Origin: Actinomycetes bacterium
GTDB taxonomy: Bacteria; Actinomycetota; Actinomycetes; Nanopelagicales; Nanopelagicaceae
Direction: 5' to 3'
Length of the DNA stretch: 9,395 nucleotides
Assembly: GCA_014190175.1 (NCBI GenBank)
Contig: BJFZ01000048.1
Location: 1-9,395, forward strand
In this document: positions 1 through 6,574 of the stretch, piece by piece
Numbering within the stretch: the stretch's first letter is position 1
How the letters are laid out: each line of letters opens with the position of its first letter
Program-made: the position numbers and the translations under genes
Notes under the pieces: generated by a model
The model's input: only the letters and a program-made list of their open reading frames with translations
Told to the model about the DNA's origin: nothing
Database searches by the model: none

Positions 1-381
1 AGATTTTGCGCGCTCTTGCATCTTGCTCCAGGAAACAATGCCACCTTTGTTTGCCCACGTGCCCATGGAAATATTTTCGGCAACAGTGAGAAGGGGTGCA
101 TCGCTGAGCTCTTGAAAAATCATTCGAATTCCGAGTGCTCGCGACTTAATTGGGTCGAGTGCGGAAAACTCTTTATCTCCGGCATGAACAGTCCCTGAAT
201 CAGCAAAATAAACACCAGCTAAGATTTTTACAAGGGTTGACTTGCCAGCGCCGTTTTCGCCAAGGAGTGCTAAAACTTCCCCTCTTGCGAGGTGGAGGTC
301 CACACCATGGAGGACCTCCACTCCGCCGAAGGATTTACGGATTGCTAACGCTGTCAGCAAAGCCGAATCAGTTGATGGCAT
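1..381 (-). CDS. Sugar ABC importer ATPase (CUT2/RbsA-type), N-terminal part, cut by window edge
   Basis: This is the N-terminal 127 codons of the first nucleotide-binding domain of a ribose-class sugar importer ATPase; the rest lies beyond the left edge. The translation begins MPSTDSALL, has the Walker A motif GENGAGKST at about residues 42-50, and a Q-loop in IFQELSDAP. It aligns closely with the N-terminus of the complete ATPase at 5026-6510, sharing GGVEVLHGVDL-like and LTVAENI segments, so the two are paralogues. The ATG at 379-381 was chosen because an in-frame TAA, the stop of the upstream binding-protein gene, lies only six bases before it. The ribosome binding site is weak (AAGTAGG, almost touching the ATG), so translation is probably coupled to the upstream gene. 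The expected product is a cytosolic membrane-associated ATPase that powers uptake of the ligand bound by the 388-1431 protein. Family assignment is firm; the substrate is unknown. Confidence 0.93.
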   Translation of the reverse strand, partial: MPSTDSALLTALAIRKSFGGVEVLHGVDLHLARGEVLALLGENGAGKSTLVKILAGVYFADSGTVHAGDKEFSALDPIKSRALGIRMIFQELSDAPLLTVAENISMGTWANKGGIVSWSKMQERAKS

Positions 382-387
382 GCCTAC

Positions 388-1431
388 TTAGCAGTCCGCT
401 GCTTTTGGATAGTACTTCATAATGTTGCTCTTATCGATCCATACGTGGTTAATGGCAAGAAGAGTAGGAATCTGAATCTTCTTAACTGCCTTAATTAGGT
501 ATGGGATACCGATTTCACCGTAGTGCTCTGGGAAGTATGCAGTGTCGCCAGCCCAGTTTGGGTTGTTCATGATTTGGCACCCTGAAGTTGGATCTGCACC
601 TTGTCCTGCACCGTACATGTCCTTATCGCGACCCAATTGCTCAGCAGCCTTGAATGCACCAAGAACACTGTCATCGTTCATTGCGAAGACAAGAACTGTT
701 TTTGCATTTGGAAGAGCAGTTAGAGCATCCTTTGTAGATGCCTGTGCTTGCTCAATGAATGAAGAGTCAATTGTGTAAAGCTTCTTCAAGTCAATTGCTC
801 CGCACACTGCTGCGAATCCTTGCTTCACTCCACCGATACGTGCTTCGTTAACAGCACCTACTCCTGGTGACTCAAGAGCCAAGATTGCATCGTACTTGCA
901 ATCAAACTTTTTCTTGATCAAGTTACCAAGTCCAGTACCTGTGATAACGCCTGCACGGTTGTTATTTGCACCCATGAAGGAAGTTTGCTTTGGTGTCTGG
1001 TTGATATCGATTGCGATAACTGGAACCTGTGGGCCAGCAGCATAAATAGCTGGGCCAGCAGCAGCACCAAGGTTAAAGTTCAAGTAACCCTGAACGCCCT
1101 TAACTTTGAATGCTTGTGCGCACTCAAGTGCCTTTGCATCATCAATCTTGGAATCGCAGAACTCAAGCTTTACGCCAGCGATCTTTGCTTGAGCTTTGAT
1201 TGAATCACTAACGAGCTTTACGAATGGAACAGCATCTCCCAAAGATATATAACCTAAGTGAAGGCCTTTTCCACTGTTCTTTACAACTTTTTCAAATTCA
1301 ACATATTCTGTGTTGATTAGTGGCTTTGGTTTGGCAGCGGCCACAGATGAAGTAATGCCAATTGGCATTACTAAGGCGGTCAAAGCCAGAGCAATGGTTG
1401 TATTTCGTTTAATCTTCTTGTTAAACTCCAT
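388..1431 (-). CDS. CUT2-type sugar-binding protein (periplasmic-binding protein type I), importer 1
   Basis: This 347-residue exported solute-binding protein should deliver a sugar or sugar-like ligand to the importer encoded downstream. It has a basic N-terminus (NKKIKR), a hydrophobic stretch at about 13-30 and a signal-peptidase-I-like site after AAA at 31-33. No lipobox cysteine is present. The mature part follows the Peripla_BP_4 pattern: a first strand LHLGYISLG, VPVIAIDIN near 136-144, and YFPEHYGEIG near 299-308. Cysteines at 92, 104, 178, 210, 285 and the last residue 347 all have counterparts in the paralogue at 6575-7588, suggesting disulfides. The ATG at 1429-1431 is preceded by GGGAG six bases upstream, a good ribosome binding site. 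The ATPase gene starts six bases after its stop, so the two form one operon. The divergent neighbour is an M81 metallohydrolase gene. The ligand cannot be deduced from sequence; by eye roughly half the residues match the paralogue. Confidence 0.93.
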   Translation of the reverse strand: MEFNKKIKRNTTIALALTALVMPIGITSSVAAAKPKPLINTEYVEFEKVVKNSGKGLHLGYISLGDAVPFVKLVSDSIKAQAKIAGVKLEFCDSKIDDAKALECAQAFKVKGVQGYLNFNLGAAAGPAIYAAGPQVPVIAIDINQTPKQTSFMGANNNRAGVITGTGLGNLIKKKFDCKYDAILALESPGVGAVNEARIGGVKQGFAAVCGAIDLKKLYTIDSSFIEQAQASTKDALTALPNAKTVLVFAMNDDSVLGAFKAAEQLGRDKDMYGAGQGADPTSGCQIMNNPNWAGDTAYFPEHYGEIGIPYLIKAVKKIQIPTLLAINHVWIDKSNIMKYYPKAADC

Positions 1432-1480
1432 CTACTTCTCCCTATCTCAGTGTTGCCAGAAACCTTTCCAGCGAACAGGT

Positions 1481-1512
1481 GTTATACAAGCCTTAATCGA
1501 AGTGCATGTCAA
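1481..1512 (-). promoter_or_regulatory. Candidate promoter of importer 1 in the divergent intergenic region
   Basis: The 126 bases at 1432-1557 separate the divergent binding-protein and M81 genes and must hold promoters for both. On the minus strand a perfect -35-like TTGACA (1507-1512) is followed by TATAAC (1481-1486), which matches five of six bases of the -10 consensus. The 20-base spacer is longer than ideal; TGTATA at 18 bases is an alternative register. Just upstream, TTGACC (1519-1524) repeats the TTGAC half, which could be a regulator site or chance. No equally good plus-strand promoter for M81 is visible. Confidence 0.35.
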
Positions 1513-1550
1513 TAGTGGTCAAAGCAGCTAACTTTTCGGCGTGGCGCAGA

Positions 1551-1560
1551 AGAAAGGGTG
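1551..1560 (+). promoter_or_regulatory. Ribosome binding site that bears on the M81 start codon
   Basis: The sequence AGAAAGGGTG abuts and includes the GTG at 1558-1560. If GTG were the start, the Shine-Dalgarno spacing would be essentially zero. Read instead as the site AAAGGGTGA, it lies about six bases before the in-frame TTG at 1567-1569, a normal distance. TTG would shorten the product by three residues to 495 and lose nothing conserved. Confidence 0.45.
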
Positions 1561-3054
1561 AAAAGTTTGATTAATAACAAAACGTTATACAAAGTTGCAG
1601 TAGGTGGTTTCTATTTAGAGTCCAACAGCTTTGTTGGTGGAGAAACTACGCTCAATGATTTTAAGAATCAAACATTTGCAGAAGGAAGTGCCATTTCCAG
1701 AAATAGCGCTGGAAGTGCAAGTGAGTTCGCTGGTGCTTGGGATGTTTTAACCCAGGCAAACTGCGAACTTATACCGACTCTCATTGCATATTCATCACCT
1801 CGCCCGCCCATGACAAAAGAAGCCCTTGACACAAATACCGAAACAGTTCTCAATGCAATTCCGACAGATATAGATGGTGTGTATCTCATGTTGCATGGAT
1901 CGGCATGGGCCCACCATGAGGATGATCCTGAAGGAGTTTTGCTAACAAAGATTCGCCAAAAGATTGGGCCAAATAAATTTATTGCAATCAGTCTTGATCT
2001 TCATGCATATTTTACAGAACAAATGTTGCATGCTGTAGATATTGTTTCGGCATATAAAACTTGTCCGCATTTAGATTTGTATGAAACAGGTGCGCGATCA
2101 GCAGAGATTCTTGTGCAAGCCCTTCGAGGAGAAGTTAAACCTAAAACGGTTATGGCAATTGCACCAATGATTACACCACCAGAACACCACGACCATAATC
2201 GTGCGCCGTTTAAAACGCTGATGGATGCCACAAGAAAAACACAGAGCGGTAAAGTTTTAATTGCATCTCTCCTTGCAACACAACCTTGGCTCAATGTTCC
2301 TGAATTAACTTGGAAAGCAATCATTACCGTTGATGGAGATGTTGAATACGGTCAAAAACAAGCTCAGGAATTAATTGACCAAGCGTGGGCTCTACGTAAA
2401 GAATTCTTATCAGTTACTGCAAAGCCAGTTGCGATTGCTTTTGAAGAAGCCCTTGCTATGGATACCCCCACTGTTATTGCTGATATGGGAGATGCAACAA
2501 ATGGTGGCTCACTGGGAGATAGCACCGAGGTGCTGAGAGTGGCCCTTGCCTCTAAGAGCTCGGGATCAGTTGCGGTTTCTATTACCGAGCCAAGTGCAGT
2601 GATTACATCTCAAAGTTCCATCGGGCAAAGAGTGCAATTAACGCTGGGTTCTGGCAAACCTGGCAGCTACAACGAAAAGGTCTTGGTTCATGCCAATGTA
2701 ATTGCAACTGTCAATGAAAAGATTTCTTATACGCATCCTGCAGCGCTAGATGTTATAGATGATCCCGGTCTGTCTGCGCTCATTGAGGTAGATCACCCAA
2801 CTATAAAAATTTATATCGTTCTACATTCACAACCTGTGCGCGTGATTGATCCAGTTATTTATGAGCTCTTTGATTTGAAAGTGAATGAAATTGACGTGTT
2901 GCAAGGAAAATCTCATGTTTCTTTTATTCCAGGATTTGCAAGAATTACTCCGCGATACGTGTTGGCAGATACGTTAGGGCCAACTGCTGCAAATCTTCCA
3001 TCACTTCCATTTACAAAAAGAATGAAACCTTTATACCCGTTTGAGGATATCTAG
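1558..3054 (+). CDS. M81-family metallohydrolase (MlrC-like)
   Basis: This 498-residue protein has the two-part M81 architecture: an N-terminal DUF1485-type metal-binding domain (about 12-300) and an MlrC C-terminal domain (about 302-495). Probable metal ligands are Glu21 (LESNSF), His113 (LHGS), Asp147 and His149 (LDLHA), and His171 (CPHLD). Their spacing (92, 34, 2 and 22 residues) closely follows the Glu-His-Asp-His-His set I recall for MlrC. The C-terminal domain opens with ADMGDATNGGSLGDS, where the family usually has D-N-P-G-G-G, so an Asn is replaced by Ala. There is no signal peptide, so it should be cytosolic. MlrC itself acts on linearised microcystin peptides, but most M81 members have unknown substrates and no microcystinase role should be assumed. 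GTG at 1558 is the longest start; TTG at 1567 fits the ribosome binding site better. It is the only plus-strand gene here, and its stop overlaps the stop of the convergent esterase gene. Confidence 0.92.
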   Translation: MKSLINNKTLYKVAVGGFYLESNSFVGGETTLNDFKNQTFAEGSAISRNSAGSASEFAGAWDVLTQANCELIPTLIAYSSPRPPMTKEALDTNTETVLNAIPTDIDGVYLMLHGSAWAHHEDDPEGVLLTKIRQKIGPNKFIAISLDLHAYFTEQMLHAVDIVSAYKTCPHLDLYETGARSAEILVQALRGEVKPKTVMAIAPMITPPEHHDHNRAPFKTLMDATRKTQSGKVLIASLLATQPWLNVPELTWKAIITVDGDVEYGQKQAQELIDQAWALRKEFLSVTAKPVAIAFEEALAMDTPTVIADMGDATNGGSLGDSTEVLRVALASKSSGSVAVSITEPSAVITSQSSIGQRVQLTLGSGKPGSYNEKVLVHANVIATVNEKISYTHPAALDVIDDPGLSALIEVDHPTIKIYIVLHSQPVRVIDPVIYELFDLKVNEIDVLQGKSHVSFIPGFARITPRYVLADTLGPTAANLPSLPFTKRMKPLYPFEDI

Positions 3055-3989
3055 AGGCTCTTAAGAATTATTCTTAACTCTTCACCGATTTTCTTACTTG
3101 CATCACGAGCATCTTTAAGAAAACCTTGCATCAACATAAATCCGTGAATTACTCCGTTGTAGCGATGTAATACAACTTTATTCCCATCACTCTTCAATCT
3201 CTTTGCTAGCTCTTCACCTTCATCACGCAGTGGATCGTATTCGGCAGTGATAATTATTGTTGGTGGTAGTCCTGAAAGATCTCCTGAGTTCATCGGAAGT
3301 ACATAGGGGTTTTTGAAATCTTCAGGATTATTTACATATTGATCCCAGTACCAACGCATCGCATCTGAGGAAAGTAAATAGTTAGGCGAGTTTTCAATCA
3401 TTGATGGGTAATCAAATTTATGGTCGGTTGCTGGGTAAATAAGTATTTGAAAGGCCACCTTTGGCCCCTTTTCGTCGCGAGCTTTAAGTGCCACTGCCGA
3501 GGCTAAATTGCCTCCTGCGCTATCGCCTGCAACGCCAATGAAATCAGGGTTAATTCCAAGGGCTTTCGCATTCGCGCTCACCCACTCCAAAGTGGCAAAG
3601 CAATCATCAAAAGGAATCGGGAATTTGTGCTCAGGCGCCTTTTGGTAGTTAACTGAAATTACCACTGCCCCAGTATCTGTTGCCATTAATTGATGCTGAA
3701 CTTGATTGAGCTGCAAATTTCCAGCAACCCAACCCCCGCCGTGAAACATAACAATTGCTGGTAGTGGCCCATCACCCTCGGGGCGATAAATAGCGATCGG
3801 TAAATCGGCAGTTGGTCCAGAAAAATATTTATATTCAATACTCTTTAGTGGTTCTGCAGTTCCCAAATAAATAGGAGCCCATTTTTCCATTGCAGCAGCT
3901 CGCACGTCATAGGGAGTTAAATCTGCTAACGCTTTACCACCTTGTGCAGTTAAGCGCGCGATGAACTCTGCAATCTCAGGTTTAAGCAT
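3051..3989 (-). CDS. Alpha/beta-hydrolase, HSL (GDXG) esterase family
   Basis: This 312-residue protein is a typical hormone-sensitive-lipase-type carboxylesterase. The oxyanion-hole motif HGGGW is at 83-87, the nucleophile motif GDSAGG at 155-160 (Ser157), the probable acid Asp252 lies in EYDPLRDEG, and the base His282 lies in IHGF. All expected catalytic residues are present and the length is normal. No signal peptide or membrane segment is seen, so it should hydrolyse ester bonds of small substrates in the cytosol. The ATG at 3987-3989 has a clear GAGG site five bases upstream. That site is embedded in an inverted repeat at 3992-4020. The gene follows the importer permease by 41 bases in the same direction and is probably the last gene of that operon, which suggests that it processes the imported compound. 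Its TAG stop and the M81 stop share the same CTAG. Substrate unknown. Confidence 0.94.
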   Translation of the reverse strand: MLKPEIAEFIARLTAQGGKALADLTPYDVRAAAMEKWAPIYLGTAEPLKSIEYKYFSGPTADLPIAIYRPEGDGPLPAIVMFHGGGWVAGNLQLNQVQHQLMATDTGAVVISVNYQKAPEHKFPIPFDDCFATLEWVSANAKALGINPDFIGVAGDSAGGNLASAVALKARDEKGPKVAFQILIYPATDHKFDYPSMIENSPNYLLSSDAMRWYWDQYVNNPEDFKNPYVLPMNSGDLSGLPPTIIITAEYDPLRDEGEELAKRLKSDGNKVVLHRYNGVIHGFMLMQGFLKDARDASKKIGEELRIILKSL

Positions 3990-3991
3990 CG

Positions 3992-4020
3992 CTACCTCTC
4001 GAACTTAATATTTGAGGTAG
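3992..4020 (-). promoter_or_regulatory. Hairpin covering the esterase ribosome binding site
   Basis: On the minus strand CTACCTC (4014-4020) is perfectly complementary to GAGGTAG (3992-3998), with a 15-base AT-rich loop. A bulged extension by GC pairs is possible. The downstream arm contains the GAGG Shine-Dalgarno element of the esterase gene, which starts at 3989. In mRNA the stem would hide that element, limiting esterase translation or marking an RNA-processing boundary after the permease. No uridine run follows, so it is not a standard terminator. Structure and role are inferred. Confidence 0.45.
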
Positions 4021-4030
4021 AGCATAACCT

Positions 4031-5011
4031 TTACCCTCGCTGGCTGTTAAGTTTCTGTCGAATTTGATCGAAGGAAACTGCGGCAATAAGCATTAAGCCT
4101 TGTGCCACTCTCTGCCAAAAGGTTGGTACATCCAACAAGATAAGTCCATTGTTAAGTACGCCAATTGTCAGCAACCCAAGGATTGTTCCAAACATCGTTC
4201 CTCGACCGCCAGCCAAAGAAGCTCCACCTAACACAATAGCGGTAATTGCTTCAAGTTCTAGTCCTCGGGCTGCATTTGGATCTCCGGCAGAGAGTTGCGA
4301 ACATAAAATAGCACCGGCAAGTGCTGCTGAAAGTCCAGAGAGTGCAAATGTTAAGAAAAGTAGTCGGTTAGAGCGAATTCCTACAACGCGAGCCGCATTT
4401 GGGTTAGCACCGATTGCATACAGCGAACGACCATAGGTTGTACGGCGCAGGACAATTATTCCGATGATTGAAATAAATGTAAAAATTGCTACAGGGAGTG
4501 GGACGCCAAATGGTTGAGATGTCCCAAGCCATTCGAAATTACGCATCATTAAAGTTTGGCCGTTGCCAATTAGCAGTGCCACGCCATACAAAGTTGCCAA
4601 CGCACCAAGAGTTGTAATTAAGGAGTTAACGCCGACTTTAGTAACAAGGAATCCGTTAATACACCCGAGAACAACCCCAAATAATAAAGCTATTATTAAA
4701 CCAATAGTGATTCCATGTTTATCAACTAACTTAGCCAAAATCATTCCAGATACTGCTGCAGTTGAACCGACAGATAGATCCACTTGACCGGAAATCATCA
4801 AAAGGGTGCCAGGAATACAGACAACACCAGTTACTGCAAGGGCCACCAGAATATTACGAAAGTTCTCAATATCAAAGAAGTACTCACTTGCTATTGAAAA
4901 GTAAGTAAACAATGAGACCAAGAAAACTAATAGCGCTGTTGAGGCAGGTATAGAGCGACGTTTCTTTTTTTCAGAACCGACCGCTACTGCTTTTGACTTA
5001 GTTTCACTCAT
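4031..5011 (-). CDS. CUT2-type sugar ABC importer permease (RbsC-like), importer 2
   Basis: This 326-residue integral membrane protein is the transmembrane subunit of a ribose-class importer, expected to act as a homodimer with the ATPase at 5026-6510. The cytosolic N-terminus is rich in Lys/Arg (KKKRR at 15-19). About eight to ten hydrophobic segments follow. Family landmarks are ISGQVDLSVGS (73-83), where the usual form is TGGIDLSVG, and AIGANPNAARVVGI (199-212), the cytosolic coupling-loop region. EAITAIVLGGASLAGGRGT lies at 254-272, and the length is normal for BPD_transp_2 members. The ATG at 5009-5011 lies 14 bases after the ATPase stop, with AGGGG about ten bases upstream, so the genes are tightly linked. 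The transported sugar is not evident from sequence. Confidence 0.95.
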   Translation of the reverse strand: MSETKSKAVAVGSEKKKRRSIPASTALLVFLVSLFTYFSIASEYFFDIENFRNILVALAVTGVVCIPGTLLMISGQVDLSVGSTAAVSGMILAKLVDKHGITIGLIIALLFGVVLGCINGFLVTKVGVNSLITTLGALATLYGVALLIGNGQTLMMRNFEWLGTSQPFGVPLPVAIFTFISIIGIIVLRRTTYGRSLYAIGANPNAARVVGIRSNRLLFLTFALSGLSAALAGAILCSQLSAGDPNAARGLELEAITAIVLGGASLAGGRGTMFGTILGLLTIGVLNNGLILLDVPTFWQRVAQGLMLIAAVSFDQIRQKLNSQRG

Positions 5012-5025
5012 CTGACTTCATACCC

Positions 5026-6510
5026 CTAACTTGATGCCGAAATTAACGTATTAGCGTCAACGGCGTTTCCGGTGAGCTCTGATACAACTTTTCCACGTGC
5101 CATTACAAGTGCTCGGTCTGCCAAAAGTACAACTTCTTCATAATCTGAAGTTGCAACGATTACTGCCATATTGCTCTCTTTTGCTTGCTTTCGAATAATT
5201 TCATAAATATCTCGGCGAGCACCAACATCTACACCACGAGTTGGTTCTATAAGAAGCAGAACATTAACATTGGCTTCAAACCAACGTGCCAATAAAACTT
5301 TTTGTTGATTACCGCCGGAAAGAGTAACAATTTCTTGAGTTGGTCCGCGTCGTGAACTTATGCGCAATGCATCTGCCCATTTAACAAAAGCACCCGATTC
5401 TCTAGCGCTTTCCACAAATCCCAAATGGCCCATATTCTGCCAAGAACGTACCGCCAAATTTTCTGCAACTGAACGACTACCAAATGATCCAAGCCTTTGG
5501 CGATCGGCGGGTAGATATCCGACTCCATATTCAACTGAAACTTCAGGAGATTCCGGAATAAATGATTTTCCGAAAATTTCAATTGACCCAGAGGAAATGG
5601 GACGTAAGCCATATAGGCAATCAAGAATTTCTGCCGACCCTGAACCAATTTTTCCAAAAAGGCAGAGTATTTCTCCAGCGTTTACAGAGAATGAAACATC
5701 TTCAAACTCCGTAAAGCTAGAAAGTTTCTCGATTTTTACTGCGATCTTGCTCGTTGGATTAGCGTCTGGGCGAGAATTCTTTGCAGCCTCATGGCCCAAC
5801 ATCGCAGTTACTAAGTCTGAACGGTCTGCTTTCTTTGCATCCACAGTCAAGACTGAATTTCCATCGCGTAAAACTTGTACGCGATCAGCAACTCGAGCAA
5901 CTTCATCGAGTCGGTGGGTAATGTAGATCATTCCCACACCTTGGGCTTTGAGTTGTTGCATAACTATAAATAGACGCTCCACTTCTACATTAGAGAGTGC
6001 AGCAGTTGGTTCATCTAGTACTAAAATTTTTGCATTTTGTGTGAGCGCTCGGGCGATTTCAAGAAGTTGGCGCTCTCCCACTCGCAGCTCTCCTGCAATT
6101 GCATCGACGGGGATATCCACCTCGAGTCTGTCCAAAATCTCTTTTGCTTTGCGGTTCATCTCACGCCAATCAACCATACCTTTGTTGTTTGGCCATTGGC
6201 CAAGGAAAATATTTTCAGCCACTGTCAAAGTGGGTGCATCATTGAGTTCTTGAAAAATCATACGAACGCCAAGTTGGCGCGCTTGATATACATCAAGACG
6301 CGCCAACTCAGTGCCCGCAATGTCGATCGATCCACTAGTTGGCTCGAGATCACCAGCCAAAATCTTTACAAGAGTTGACTTGCCTGCACCGTTTTCACCG
6401 AGAAGTGCAAGCACTTCTCCTGGCAAAAGCGTGAGGTCAACACCGTGCAGAACTTCCACTCCATTAAAGGATTTGTGAATCTTCTGCAAATGTGCGAGTT
6501 CAACACTCAT
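5026..6510 (-). CDS. CUT2-type sugar ABC importer ATPase with two nucleotide-binding domains, importer 2
   Basis: This 494-residue protein has the tandem-domain layout of RbsA/XylG/MglA and powers sugar import through the adjacent permease. Domain 1 looks fully competent: Walker A GENGAGKST (38-46), Q-loop Gln87, a signature region RVGERQ (143-148), Walker B ILVLDEPT (162-169) and H-loop His199. Domain 2 is degenerate at the P-loop (FGKIGSGSAE, 285-294, with no Lys-Ser/Thr). It keeps a good signature LSGGNQQK (397-404), and the Walker B aspartate is replaced by Ile421 (LLLIEPTRGVDVG). A weak second P-loop is common in this family; the Asp to Ile change is more notable. The ATG at 6508-6510 has a GAAAGG site with a long spacing of about 13 bases. 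It lies 64 bases after the binding-protein gene and 14 before the permease gene, in one operon. The N-terminus closely resembles the partial ATPase at 1-381. Confidence 0.95.
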   Translation of the reverse strand: MSVELAHLQKIHKSFNGVEVLHGVDLTLLPGEVLALLGENGAGKSTLVKILAGDLEPTSGSIDIAGTELARLDVYQARQLGVRMIFQELNDAPTLTVAENIFLGQWPNNKGMVDWREMNRKAKEILDRLEVDIPVDAIAGELRVGERQLLEIARALTQNAKILVLDEPTAALSNVEVERLFIVMQQLKAQGVGMIYITHRLDEVARVADRVQVLRDGNSVLTVDAKKADRSDLVTAMLGHEAAKNSRPDANPTSKIAVKIEKLSSFTEFEDVSFSVNAGEILCLFGKIGSGSAEILDCLYGLRPISSGSIEIFGKSFIPESPEVSVEYGVGYLPADRQRLGSFGSRSVAENLAVRSWQNMGHLGFVESARESGAFVKWADALRISSRRGPTQEIVTLSGGNQQKVLLARWFEANVNVLLLIEPTRGVDVGARRDIYEIIRKQAKESNMAVIVATSDYEEVVLLADRALVMARGKVVSELTGNAVDANTLISASS

Positions 6511-6574
6511 TGAGTTTGGTGGTTCCTTTCGAGTTAGTAGCGGTCAGAACGAATACAGCGAAGATACTAGTTAA

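Noticed and set aside
390..403. Short hairpin AGCAG-CGGA-CTGCT at the end of the importer 1 binding-protein gene
   Set aside because: The stem is only five base pairs, overlaps coding sequence and is not followed by a uridine run, so it is too weak to call as an attenuator or terminator.
1495..1502. AATCGAAG shared by the upstream regions of both binding-protein genes (also 7669-7676)
   Set aside because: An 8-base match between two regions of this size is expected by chance fairly often, and its surroundings do not align.
1558..3054. Calling the M81 gene mlrC and inferring microcystin degradation
   Set aside because: No mlrA, mlrB or mlrD partner is present and M81 is a broad family; metal ligands alone do not show substrate.
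5360..5926. Long plus-strand open frame of 188 codons opposite the ATPase gene
   Set aside because: It is a shadow of a clearly conserved ABC ATPase on the minus strand, and its translation has no recognisable domain.
6511..6574. 64-base gap between binding protein and ATPase of importer 2 as a possible attenuator or small gene
   Set aside because: Only a TAGTA/TACTA 5-bp pairing with a long loop is visible, there is no uridine tract and no convincing small open frame.
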